Of a stretch of 64,000 bases of DNA, positions 1 to 11,000 are shown one piece after another. Location: positions 38,759,037 through 38,823,036 of the forward strand of contig CM037787.1 of assembly GCA_021229015.1 (NCBI GenBank), in the 5' to 3' direction. The notes beneath the pieces are model-generated. The model searched no databases and was not told the DNA's origin. It worked only from the letters and a program-made list of their open reading frames with translations. Source of the stretch: Solen grandis (Eukaryota > Mollusca > Bivalvia > Adapedonta > Solenidae). A program made the position numbers and the translations under genes. Each line of letters begins with the position of its first letter. The first letter of the stretch is position 1.

Positions 1-887
1 AAAATAAATAAAAACTCGCACTTCTAAACAGAGCATACATTTAAGTTTGATTTTACCCTGGTATATATACAAATGCAACACGGGGATGTGTAAAAGTCAA
101 CATTTTCAAGACATATTCGGTCTTTAAAAAAAACCCCAAAACCCACAGAAATACATGTATAAAACACATAAAAACTACAATCATTAGCCTGGGCAAAGGT
201 TTATTAAATGCAATCTCGTATTTTTAGTTCAATATGCGTATTTGTGGAATAACTAAAGTCTAAATAAAAGCTACCAGTTTTCATGGTCAAAGTTTAATCG
301 GATATAAGCCTATCAAAGAGTTTAAGGAGATGACAAACCCAACCCCAATCAAACCCTCTTACACGTGTTCACGTACCACATACCGGGTTTATTCTAGAGT
401 CACCAACTGTCGACATGGTAATAGCCATAATCTGAATCCAATACCTAGAAGCCCTTATGTATAGTTATTGACATAATATATAAAACAAACAAATGGTCAT
501 GTCCCATAATCCCATATTAAACCCACTTCTTGGACCCCGTAAAACCGCAGTGGTGTACATAACGTTTAGAATGAATATATAGGCCAAGGTAAGGTATGCA
601 TTGACAGCCCGGCAAACTCATCTTTTCAGTTTAACTTCTGAATACCTGTATATTAAAGCTTTGAGACAAGAATTCGTTCAGCAGTTCATTGAATTCATCC
701 ATACACGTGGTTTCATTGAAAAGGTAATACAAATACGCTGCATTCAGACCATCAATGGATTTATGAACTCTCGAGGGTCATGATTTTATTTTCATCTCAA
801 TCATTCCTTACTCCACCCTTGTCGTCATCATCATCATTATCATCGTCAACAACAACGACAATATCTTCATCATCATATGTATCATTG
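1..887. other. No gene seen
   Basis: AT-rich DNA. An imperfect ATC/AAC trinucleotide stretch lies at 826-875. Short frames begin at non-ATG codons and lack protein-like composition. Confidence 0.6.
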
Positions 888-902
888 CTGTCGGCAAAAC
901 GG

Positions 903-1160
903 GAAGGCGTGGGTTCGACCCCCGGCCGCTACATACCAATGTCGTCAAAATGGTACTGTTATAGCTCCCTTGCTTGGCGCTCAGCATATAAGGGTAGTTG
1001 CAGGACTGGTTGGCCCGGTGTCAGGTTAATGTGTGGTACCATGCTACATGTCTACGGCGTGACACTGCAGTATGGCAGCACTATATCTGTCTCAAGTAGA
1101 CATCGTCTCCAAATGACTGAAATACTGTCGGTGGGACGTTAAACCCAACAAACAAGCAAA
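903..1160 (+). mobile_element. SINE family 1 copy, 5'-truncated
   Basis: tRNA-derived SINE whose head is cut at box B (GTGGGTTCGACCCCC). The body is shared with the copies at 5534, 14728, 56325 and 57150, and the tail is AAACCCAACAAACAAGCAAA. Flanked by a perfect 15-bp duplication, CTGTCGGCAAAACGG (888-902 and 1161-1175). Confidence 0.85.
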
Positions 1161-1228
1161 CTGTCGGCAAAACGGCATCGAAATATCGTTGTTAATCTTT
1201 TCTTTCTTATCCATATGTACTGGCTGCT

Positions 1229-1232
<4 letters not shown>

Positions 1233-1262
<30 letters not shown>
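1233..1262. repeat. (TC)15 microsatellite
   Basis: Fifteen uninterrupted TC units. Confidence 0.92.
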
Positions 1263-1266
<4 letters not shown>

Positions 1267-1677
1267 GAATCATAAATCCATACTCTTTCATGAATCAAAA
1301 AGCAAACAATATATTTGTTATACAGTCATACAAGCTGTGATAATCAGGTTGGAGAAAGGCACTGAAGAAGTGGAATTTGAGAATTATAGGTGCCGTTCTA
1401 TTCAACAGAAATGACTATAACGACCAGAAAAACACCTAAATGCAGTTTAGATGAAAAGCACGGAATCTCACTTCAGATTTAAAGTGGCTTTAATTTATTG
1501 TATGTTATATTCAGGATCGGTTAAATAACTGGCACATGAGGTTAATTTTCAAGCAATTTATTTGATCAGCTGATTTATAGGGTACCATTTTTGTGTTTGC
1601 CATTTGAAAAAGGTAGCAGAATATTCTATTCATCTCAATGACTCTATTCATTTCTCAATGGCCATAATCCCGTCTTT

Positions 1678-1744
1678 AACAACAACAACAACAACAACAG
1701 AAAAAAAAAAAAAAAAAAGAAAGAAAAAAAGAAAGAAAGAAAAG
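1678..1744. repeat. (AAC)n, poly-A and (GAAA)n tract
   Basis: Six AAC units, an A18 run, then GAAA-type repeats; possibly the decayed tail of a retroelement. Confidence 0.85.
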
Positions 1745-2479
1745 GAGTGGAACAATATTTAAATTCGCATATCGTGAACTTATTTTTTTATGACCACGCG
1801 TGAAAGAAAATACAAGCTTACATAAATAGAATAATAATAAATATATTTTTATATCTGTGGCTAATAAAGTGCCACAATTTTCACCATCCACATCAGTGTT
1901 GTCACCATTTAGAAAAGGGGCACTGTCAGTTTGAATGAGTGGACGTCCGTCGACACTCATCAAAACATCATCAATTTTAAGGACGGAAATTTTCGTTGAA
2001 AACCCCGTCCAATAAATTTTACAATAAAATGACCACCTTTAGATTTTTATCGAGAATTCTAAAACATCGTCGGATGACGATAGATACATAATACACAAAA
2101 ATCGTTTTCGAACAGATCAACAAGATGGGAAACCTTAATGACCAGACAGAATATATTATAAATTCACTTGATTAAATTTTAAGACATACGCTCCCAAAGC
2201 CTCGAAGTATTTAATTGATTTTAGATTTTAACTAAATCAATTTGGAATTCAACTTCAAAAGATGAAGTCCATTGATGAACTAATACAGTTAAGTTTGTAT
2301 AATAGGATCAGCAGATGGTTTTTCAATTAATTCAAACCTCGTCTCTTCTATTAAAACGCTGAACTCATTTTATTCTGAGACAAAACTGCCTACACGTGAT
2401 CTAATTGAAGCGGATCCAGCGCTAATGTTGACGGTTTAATGATTTTTTCACCCTACTGACCCTTGACTTCATATAGACT

Positions 2480-2545
2480 CATTTTGACACACTGGCAAAC
2501 AGAGCAGACCCAGATTAGATCAGGGTCTCCTCTGTTTGCTCATAC
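2480..2545. repeat. Fragment related to the foldback MITE
   Basis: Contains CATATAGACTCATTTTGACA as in the two complete copies; no second terminus is visible. Confidence 0.4.
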
Positions 2546-3289
2546 ACTATTAAAGATAAGTTTTTAAACAGTCTGTGTGGCAAAGAAAAAACCCATTATT
2601 TCATAGTTATGCCATTTAAAGTCAATTAATATTCGTCAAGTCAAACATTTTTGTTCATGAATATTCATGAGTTGAAGGGTTAAACTGGAAGAATTGAGAC
2701 CGAAAATAAGGTGTAAACTACCTGATATCGACACCATATAGGACTGAAGTTTGAATGATTTTCAGTCTATCAATTTTAAAAAGAAAATTAAAACTGTCAA
2801 AATTCATGATAAAATGATAGACGTAATGAAATAAAGTAATTTATGCCAATTTATCCCAGCAGAATTGTCCATACAATCTTAAAATCACATTTTTTCCCAT
2901 GTTCGAATCCACAAAATACACGGACTCGATACACTGATTATAAAACCTTATTTGAAAATAGCAATAGTTCTGATCACTAATAGGATAAAAAGAACAAAAA
3001 CAAAGAAGAAGGAGAAGCATCTACCGGATATATAGCTTTACTTCATCATGAAGTGGTTCCTAACTCAAAAATGTTCTGTCCATACTCGGATGGTTATCAG
3101 AAGAGCTCTTCATTTGACAAATATAAAACAAACGTGTACTTTAACGAGCAAACACGAAATGCTCCGTCGGTATCACTTCATTTATGATATATTCACTTAC
3201 CGGTGGAGTTATATATTCGCGGGTACAACAACAACAACAACAACAACAGGAAACTAACGAAAATAAGCCTGTTTTATACTTTAATGTAA

Positions 3290-3700
3290 ATTATTAGTGA
3301 TGTAAATGTATGGAAGTTACTGATGCAATGTAAAACACATGATGTAAATGTAATTCAAATAACCCATGTAAATGTAACGTAAATGACCGATGTAATGCAA
3401 TGCAGATTAACGATGTTAGTGCATTGTAAACTACCGATGTAAATGTTTTGGAAATTACCGATGTAAATGCATTTTAATTTACCGATGTAAACGTTGTAAA
3501 TGTTTTGCAAATTACCGATGTAAATGTATATTTGTAAATTACTGATGACTTTAAACCCAATAAACAAACAAACAAATTACCGATGAAACTGAATTGCAAA
3601 TAGCCAATATAAATGTTTTGAACATTGTCAATATAATTGTAGTGAAAATCGCAAATACAAATACATTGTATATTGTAAATCGCCAATATTGTATTATTAG
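3290..3700. repeat. Degenerate minisatellite, unit about 30 bp
   Basis: Repeated AAATTACCGATGTAAATG-type units of variable spacing (24-35 bp), at least ten. A short AAACCCAATAAACAAACAA piece resembling the SINE family 1 tail interrupts it at 3553-3578. No coding function despite several open frames. Confidence 0.7.
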
Positions 3701-5533
3701 TAACCAGTGTAATTTAGTTTTAGATGATAACAAGTGTTCTTGACATACTTTTTATTTTCTAAATAGGGCATTTGATCCTTTGTAACAGCCAAATCTGGTA
3801 TGTAATTCCATTACTCCTTTGTCAATTTTAAGAAAGGCTTAATAAAAGAATCGGTAACAGGTAACATAATACGGAGTATTTACATAGCATGCTGAACCTA
3901 GAGTCCATAACCTAGGACAAAGCCAAACGGCAGACAGGCCCACTATATACATGTGTATGCAAATGTACTTTTGTCCTACGTAGTATTGTGATTCTATTTA
4001 GACGGATCATTTTAAAAGCAATCAGTCCGACTGTGACACTACTAAACAAACAGTCAACATGATACTTCTCAAACCAATCTAGGAGGCACCAATACTGAAT
4101 GTCTCTTGCGAGAGAGAATATCTTATTTAATGCATTTATTTCAGCATGGAAATCGATATTAACAATATGTGGTTTACATACCAGGACAATAGCATATCTA
4201 TCAAATCAAGATATTCAACCCAGCCTTGTTATGTGTGAATTGTATTTTCATTGTTTGCTTTTGTCCGGCTTTCTACGTGCCCAAAAACGTTTATTGATTC
4301 ATTTTTCTGTTCAAGTAATGAAACCCTATGTGAATAAAAGAATTGAAGAGTCAAACCAATTATGAATTTGTAATATGATACCTTTTTTCGATTTGACATG
4401 TATGAACAAAACAATGAATGTAATTAATTGTTCTGGTGTTTACCATGCATATTTAATAAAGTTTGAAAGAAACGATAACATTTCAATTTTCAATGATGTC
4501 TCTATAAAATACAAAGAGCATATATCTTTCAGATATGGTTTACATTCCGCTATAAATTGCCTCGCTTATCTCTTTTGACGTATCCCTGGGGATGCAAGTA
4601 TTTGAGCCTAGGGTAGTCGTGTCGTTAAATTTTCAACGTGAAACTTGAACAGTTTTGAAAGTAAGACACCCCCTGCATGTTTAAATTTAAGGTTCTGGAA
4701 CACTAGTGTATGATATTTAGAATAAAAAAAAAAATTTAAAAAAAAAAACATTCCCAAAGAATGACATGTTAGACAAACAATCGTTAAGTTTTATTTATTT
4801 TTACCAGCTGTAAATAAACTTATAACCACTACCTTGGCTTGGCGTTGAAAAAAACAAAAACAAAATAAAAAATAAATTTTTTTTTTAATGTGTAAATTTT
4901 CCAAAAATGTCTATATATAAAACAGAAACAGGACTGAAAAGGAGAAACACATTAATTACATCGTTCATTTTTTTAAATCTATTGCTTACATACTCATAGC
5001 TAAAATGTGTGTGTTTACAATTTATAACCATACTGAATCCATAAAGGCCTATTTCTGTAACATTTTGTAAGTGCAATCTTGGGATTTGCTCAAGTAATTG
5101 AACCATTTTATTATTGGATAAATATGTAAAAAAAATAATACATTTTACCGAGGCGTTACGAATTTATGAACCAGTAACTAATGCAAGTACATTTTACCAT
5201 GGTACATGACCATAAAATCTATACAAATCAAATTCAAAGGATTGAGAGTCCTAATGTTGCGTTAACGTAAACTGGATTAGTAAAGGAGAAAGTGTATCTT
5301 GTAATTTGGAACCGTTTTATAAATTCCCCTTATCGAATGGATCTTGTAGCTGTGAGGGACGAACGACATTATTTTATTTGCCATATTCGCATTAGATTAA
5401 CCAAGCGCGTGAACTGCTGTACTTCACTGGCATACGTCACACAATTTCATCCATAGTAATTTTATGATAAATTTCCCCGCTTAATTGAATTTTGATATCC
5501 GGTATTGTCATTTTTGCAATCGGTTACAATATG
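3701..5533. other. No gene seen
   Basis: Two plus-strand frames (88 and 67 codons, 4099-4578) have no recognisable motif or splice context. A-rich runs at 4720-4750 and 4850-4890. Confidence 0.55.
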
Positions 5534-5828
5534 TTGTTTGTTTGTTGGGTTTAACGTCCCACCGACAGTATTTCAGTAATTTGGAGACTATGTCTACTTG
5601 AGACAGATATAGTGCTGTTACACTATACGTGGCATGATATCACATCCAGTCACATAATCCTGACACCGGGCCAACCAGTCCTGAAACCGCCCTTATATGC
5701 TGAGCGTCAAGTAAGGGAGCTATACAAGTATCATTTTTTACGACTTTGGTATGTCGCGGCTGAGGATCGAACCCACGACCTCCCGCTCCTGAGGCGGACG
5801 GTTTAACCACTCAACCACCGGGGACGGA
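5534..5828 (-). mobile_element. SINE family 1 copy, near full length
   Basis: On the minus strand: head with A-box GTGGTTGAGTGG and B-box GTGGGTTCGATCC, the family 1 body (TATGTCGCGGC to GGAGACTATGTC), and tail TTAAACCCAACAAACAAACA. Flanks show ACAATATG/ACAATGTG, a probable target duplication with one mismatch. Confidence 0.85.
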
Positions 5829-5934
5829 ACAATGTGTTGTAAATAACGCAACATAGAAATACAGATAAACATTTTTTTTCTCTCTAAATCTGTCTTGAGA
5901 AATACAGAAATGATAGACAAAGAGAAAAATAAAA

Positions 5935-6001
5935 TTTTACTGGGAATCGAACTCACAACCGTTAGTTTCAAAGCAGTTGGCATTAATTTTAACCTATTCA
6001 T
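5935..6001 (-). repeat. tRNA-like SINE head fragment
   Basis: On the minus strand, GGTTGTGAGTTCGATTCCCA with a partial upstream half. Only a relic. Confidence 0.4.
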
Positions 6002-6151
6002 GTATACTCTTCATTTCGCGGTAATGCATTAGAGGCCCAGAACCTTAATTCTTTTAAGTCGATAAAGAAATACGTTCATTAAATTTATACCGATCCCTCG
6101 CAACAGTTCCTGGATAGGACCAGTACTTAGAGCCGGTAAATGTTTTGAAAA

Positions 6152-6264
6152 TCTCTCTCTCTCTCTCTCTTTCTCTCTCTCCCATCTCTGTGCCTTTATC
6201 TGTCTGTCTCTCTCTTTTCATCTGTCTGTCTGTCTGTCTGTCTGTTTGCCCCCCTCTCTCTCCA
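6152..6264. repeat. Pyrimidine microsatellite: (TC)n and (TCTG)n
   Basis: Runs of TC broken by single changes, then five TCTG units at about 6222-6245, then more TC. Confidence 0.9.
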
Positions 6265-6987
6265 CAGCGAATGTCGAAATCCATATTCTATGTAAACTAT
6301 ATGCTAATGAGCCTACACTACTGTAGCCCTTCTGTCAGACACCGCTCTTGTGTACATATTTTATCCCCATCCGATAAGCATGCATTTTCTCAATTCAAAA
6401 GCCAAATGGTACCACTTTATCTTAGATGTCAACATTTCTATTAAGTAAAGAAAATCCTTTAGTGATCTCTTTCCAATTTATAGGAAATGTAAAATAATGT
6501 CCCATTTAGAAAGGAAAAGACCTATTGTCAGTGAGTGTTTCCGTTTTTTTTTTATTTATTCTTAAAATGCTTTAGACGGTACCCTACAAAAGAAGAGTAA
6601 TGGGGTACCCTGACCTGATGTATATAAATACACAAACAAAAGGGGGCGAAATAAAACAAAAAAAAACCTGTTCCTTATCAGGGCGTGTTTCTATTTTATA
6701 ATCATCTCATATTTTATGGGGACATATATTTCATCATTCTAAATAAACACAAACAGTTAAAATGAAAATGTTCGATGGTACTTTTCTGGCTCAAACTCCA
6801 CCACCCTTACTTAGCACTAAGTAATACTTAAGGTCAAGTTTCATAATTCTTCTCCTAATTAAAACAACCGAAGATTCCATCTTAGTCATGTCCTTGAATA
6901 ACCTGAAAACGGGAATAGTGGAATACATTTCTACCTTATTTAAGAATCCACTATTGCTAATGGAAGCCGAGTCTGTATGTAGATGTA
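6265..6987. other. No firm gene; possible last exon of the MGC gene
   Basis: Minus-strand acceptor CCGTTTTCAG at 6913 and an AATAAATAAA at about 6551-6560 could form a short terminal exon and polyadenylation site. Nothing else is seen. Confidence 0.25.
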
Positions 6988-7215
6988 CAGTTGAACCTGT
7001 GATAGCGGTCACCTGTATTAAGCGGTCACCTGTATTAGTCACCTGTATTAAGCGGTCACCTGTATTAAGCGGTCAACCAGCATTTAGCGGTCAATTTAGA
7101 TATTACCATACTATAACATTTTTTTTATATATTTACCCTTCACTTAGCGGTCACCTCTGTTAAGCGGTCACTTTCTATTGTTCCCTTGACTGACCGCTTA
7201 AAACAGGTTTGGCTG
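6988..7215. mobile_element. MITE with CAGT ends and TA target sites (pogo/Tc1-like)
   Basis: Begins CAGTTGAACCTGTGATAGCG and ends CCGCTTAAAACAGGTTTGGC then TG, flanked by TA on both sides (6986-6987, 7216-7217). The left end has expanded into four direct copies of a CACCTGTATTAAGCGGT unit. It has no coding capacity. Confidence 0.8.
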
Positions 7216-7536
7216 TATTTCTAAGGCTGTGATCGTGAAACTAACATTTTGACAGTCATCCCAATGCTGATTTTGTAAATTTTTCTAACTTACTAGTGTT
7301 CGGAGAATCAGTTTAGAGAAATCGTCGATTATCACCCCGTATTTCTGACTGATTATAATAAATCAGTGACTTTGATACTAATACTTGAAAACTGTTATTC
7401 CATATAAAGACTGTACTATAATTTAAAGCTAATGTAAATTATATACATGTATCAAAACATAACAATAAAAGGTGAATGACTCTTTTATCATTTGTATTAT
7501 TTCATCATTTTCCCAGTTTACAAGCAAAAGTATTAC

Positions 7537-7770
7537 CCCTTTCCCTCATATAGACTCATTTTGACGCACTCAATAGGTACCACATAAAGCCTGATCTGCA
7601 GAAAACTACAGTTAAACCTTATCAAATTTAATTATAAAGTCCTCATTTCCAGACCACTGAGGAGCAGCGAACAGCATATAACCTGATCAGCCTGCGAGTT
7701 ACTCGCAGGCTGATCTGTTTTTATGTTGTAAGCATAGGTCTTTTCATGGTTTCCTCTATGGGGGAAAGGG
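7537..7770. mobile_element. Longer foldback MITE of the same family, flanked by TTAC
   Basis: Same termini (CCCTTTCCCTCATATAGAC ... GGGGGAAAGGG) but flanked by TTAC on both sides. The interior carries a CCTGCGAGTTACTCGCAGG hairpin and about 85 bp absent from the copy at 11175. Confidence 0.7.
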
Positions 7771-7956
7771 TTACTATAGCAAAGCAGACGAAAACGCGGT
7801 AACACATGGCCTATAAATATACAACCAGTTACAGTTAGGTTGTTACTAAATTATAATTCGTTGACGAATAAGAAATCATCGTCGAAGATTCATCACTGCG
7901 GCCTTCGTCACTGTTTCGTTGACGAATTTATTAATTAATCCAACACAACTACTTAC

Positions 7957-8065
7957 GTTTATTCGAATTGGGTGAGGCGGTTCGTGACGTCGCCCGCGAC
8001 GTCCCACGTGACCTGGTTCCCAATGACAGCAGCTCTCGCTCTTCTATTATCCGTTCCGACATCTC
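7957..8065 (-). CDS. Exon 3 of the MGC protein gene
   Basis: Acceptor TTTGTTGCAG ends at 8066, and donor AATAAAC|GTAAGT begins the next intron at 7956. 109 bp, 36 codons plus one base, encoding EMSERIIEER followed by Ser/Arg/Thr-rich residues. Markedly richer in CpG than its surroundings. The intermediate intron of about 2.9 kb could hide another phase-0 exon. Confidence 0.63.
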
Positions 8066-11000
8066 CTGCAACAAACATTGTATTCGCTAATGTATATATC
8101 AATCTAAAAATAACTGGGTACCGTCGTAGTCTAGTGGATGTTGATCCGACAGTTGTGTGTTCGAACTTTGTTATGGGCAAGCATCTATAAATTATTTTCT
8201 TAAGCGCAAAGTACTGGTCCAACATAGCAACAGTTGGGAAGGATTTATAAAATGTTTACAAAGTATGCACAAAGAAATTAATTGAAAATAAGTATAATTA
8301 ATGTCCATTGATGATTTCTTTGCCCTCATGCAGTGCCTAACCGACAGTCTTTCAGTCTTTTTATGCCTTTGTTTTCATTGAATAAATACAAAAAATATCT
8401 CAGTGGTATCACGCCGTATATAAGTGACATATACTATATCCAGTCTTGATACTACATTTACCCTTAATGGGGGGGGGGGGGGTCAATGTATTTTTCAATG
8501 AATTAAATGAAATATGTTATGGGACCAAATGACCTCTTAATTTACAAGATTATAAAATGTACAGACGTTTCTTCAGAAAGATTAAACATATAGACACATA
8601 TGCCAAATAAAACAAAAAAAGCAAGTAATTATAATTTGATAAAGTTCAACGGAATGCTTATTCAAATAGACCAAGTATGTGATATGACATAATGATATTG
8701 ATTTATTTAATCACGGTGTCAGGGTACATGTTAATGTAACACACAGGTCAGCAAACTTTAATAGCTTTGCAAAATAATTGTTCAACCAGGAAGTTTCCTC
8801 GATGTGTTTGTGTAATATTTATTCAAAAGTTATGTCTCCAATTCATCATCAACCTTACTTGGCGCTCAGCATCTAAGGATAATTCTAAGACAAGTTGGCA
8901 TGTGTATGGATAAAGTGATTGGATGTGATATCATGTTTTTATTGTGTCTACTGTGTGATGTTGCTATGTGGTAGCACTATATCTGTCTCATTTAGCCGAC
9001 TGTCATTAGATTACTTAAATAAAGTTGGTGAGGCAATAACCTTGGACCAGCAAACATACAGCACTTGAACTGTTGAAGAAAAATATCACAATGAAATGCG
9101 GATCTGTATTTAAATGCAGTCGACCTTCAATTCAGAGATAATTTTAAAAGTTGGCAATGCTTGGACCACGCTGGATTAATTCCGTGTGAATACATATCTG
9201 ATTAAACACTTGTTTATCTATATTGATTAACAGTCGTATTATGTGCACGGTGTAATAACTTAAATAAATACTCCGCAGCTACTACCCCACCACACAACGC
9301 CACCCCGCCGCCCGTCCCACCATTCCGCCCTCTCTTTCCCCGCCCCTTTTACCATAAACTTCAACACTCATAAAGACACTGTTTTTGTGTGGTATTGTTC
9401 ATCGACTATGGACCGGAGGTTTACGAGTACGATCCCAGTTGGGGCGACATTTTTTCCAAGATATTCCCAAGCGTTAATTATTGGCACAACCTAGAAAGAG
9501 TTACTATCCATGTCGTTAAAACTGATTTCCGAATCTACGTAATAATAACAGATTAAATTTAAGCTTAAATTTGAATCTTGAATATTGAGAGAAAAGACCC
9601 TCGGCTAAGCCGTTGTTTGGTTTCTCATAAACGTAATTTATTTATATGCAATCGTAGGTTTAAATTCGAATGTACCCCTTCCGCTCAAAACTGTCTGCGT
9701 CGGGAAATTGTCCCCACTCGAATTCCATTTACAATATTCACCCCTACGATTTACTTATCAAATACCTGGGGATGACTTTCATCTTTCTTGTTTCTCTAAT
9801 TAAATACCCAACTAATTCATTTCTGATCCGATATTGTTAGATATTAAGGAAATAATTCATGTCAACATTGGGAACTAGATTAGTAGGCGATTGTATGCAT
9901 GACCATGGGTTTTTATATTTCCGGACACGTGATTTTGATATATTTTGCTGATTATGGTGTTTGAATACTACTCAACCTGGCACATTATCAATCATAACGG
10001 ATTCGATACACTGATACCAGAAATATAAATAGAACACGTCTAATTCTTACGAAAGTCTATTAGGATCACTGACAAAAATATTTTGATGAAGGCATTATAA
10101 TGCGAAATAAAGACGTTTTTATGCTAATAAATTCGTTATGACGTAGAGAAACGCGTAATTAAGCACAAAACAGCATTATAATAAAGATTAAAGGCGTTAT
10201 TATGCGGAGAGTGGCATAATTACGCGTTTGAAACGCATTATAATGCAAACCAAAGGCGTTTTAATGCGAATCAGAGGCGTAAAAACAATTAAATTAAACA
10301 AAGTAAAGGAGCAATATTGCAAAGCAAAGGTGTAATAACGTGAAAATGGCGTTATAACGCGAATTTCAAAGTGGTAATTAAACTCAAAATTACGGTTAAA
10401 AAGCGTTATAACGCAAAACAAAGGTGTATTAACGCGAGAAAAGGCATACAAACGTGAAACAAAGGCGTAATAACGCAAAACTAATAATAACGCCTTTGTT
10501 TCCTGTAATTACGAGTTTAATTAAAACTTTAAAATTTGCATTCGCCCTTTTCCATGTTATAACGCCTTTGATTTGCGTTATAACGCCTTTGATTTGCGTT
10601 ATAACGCCTTTGATTTGCATTAAAAACGCCTTTGTTTTGCGTTATAACGCCTTTATTTCCTGAAAGTGCAAGTTTCAACGTCGCGTTATTATGCCTTTTT
10701 TTCGCGTTATTAGACCCTTGCTTTGCATTATAACGACTTTGCTCCGCGTAATTAACATTACATGTACTTTAACATCTCCCCCATGAACAAACTTTATACA
10801 TAACTAATTTTAAGTTATTATAAATATCAATTAACGAGCTTTAAGCAATAAATTATAGGTACTAAATAATAAATGTCCCTTCAGGGTTTCTACGGAAGAC
10901 ATCATGCCAGGTGACGCACGAGAAATATAACTTACGTCAGCTTTCCTGAAAATCTCCGACCTGCGGTCCTTTTGGTGCTTCTCTCGGTTGTGTTTAGCCA

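Larger units (their letters stand above)
1263..3289. other. No gene seen
   Basis: AT-rich, with one A-rich tract and a MITE fragment (separate entries) and a (CAA)n run at 3229-3249. Confidence 0.6.
8183..10089. other. Intron 2 DNA, no further gene seen
   Basis: Lies inside the MGC gene model. Holds a G run, a SINE relic and a C-rich stretch at 9283-9350 (CCCCGCCCC, CCCCGCCGCCCGTCCC). A frame at 9578-9775 is unsupported. Confidence 0.5.

Noticed and set aside
780..1142. 120-codon plus-strand frame
   Set aside because: Mostly low-complexity trinucleotides followed by SINE family 1 sequence.
4099..4578. Two adjacent plus-strand frames of 88 and 67 codons
   Set aside because: No recognisable domain, no splice sites of quality, AT-driven composition.
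10200..10663. Several overlapping frames on both strands
   Set aside because: They follow the periodic GCGTTATAACGC units and have repetitive translations.
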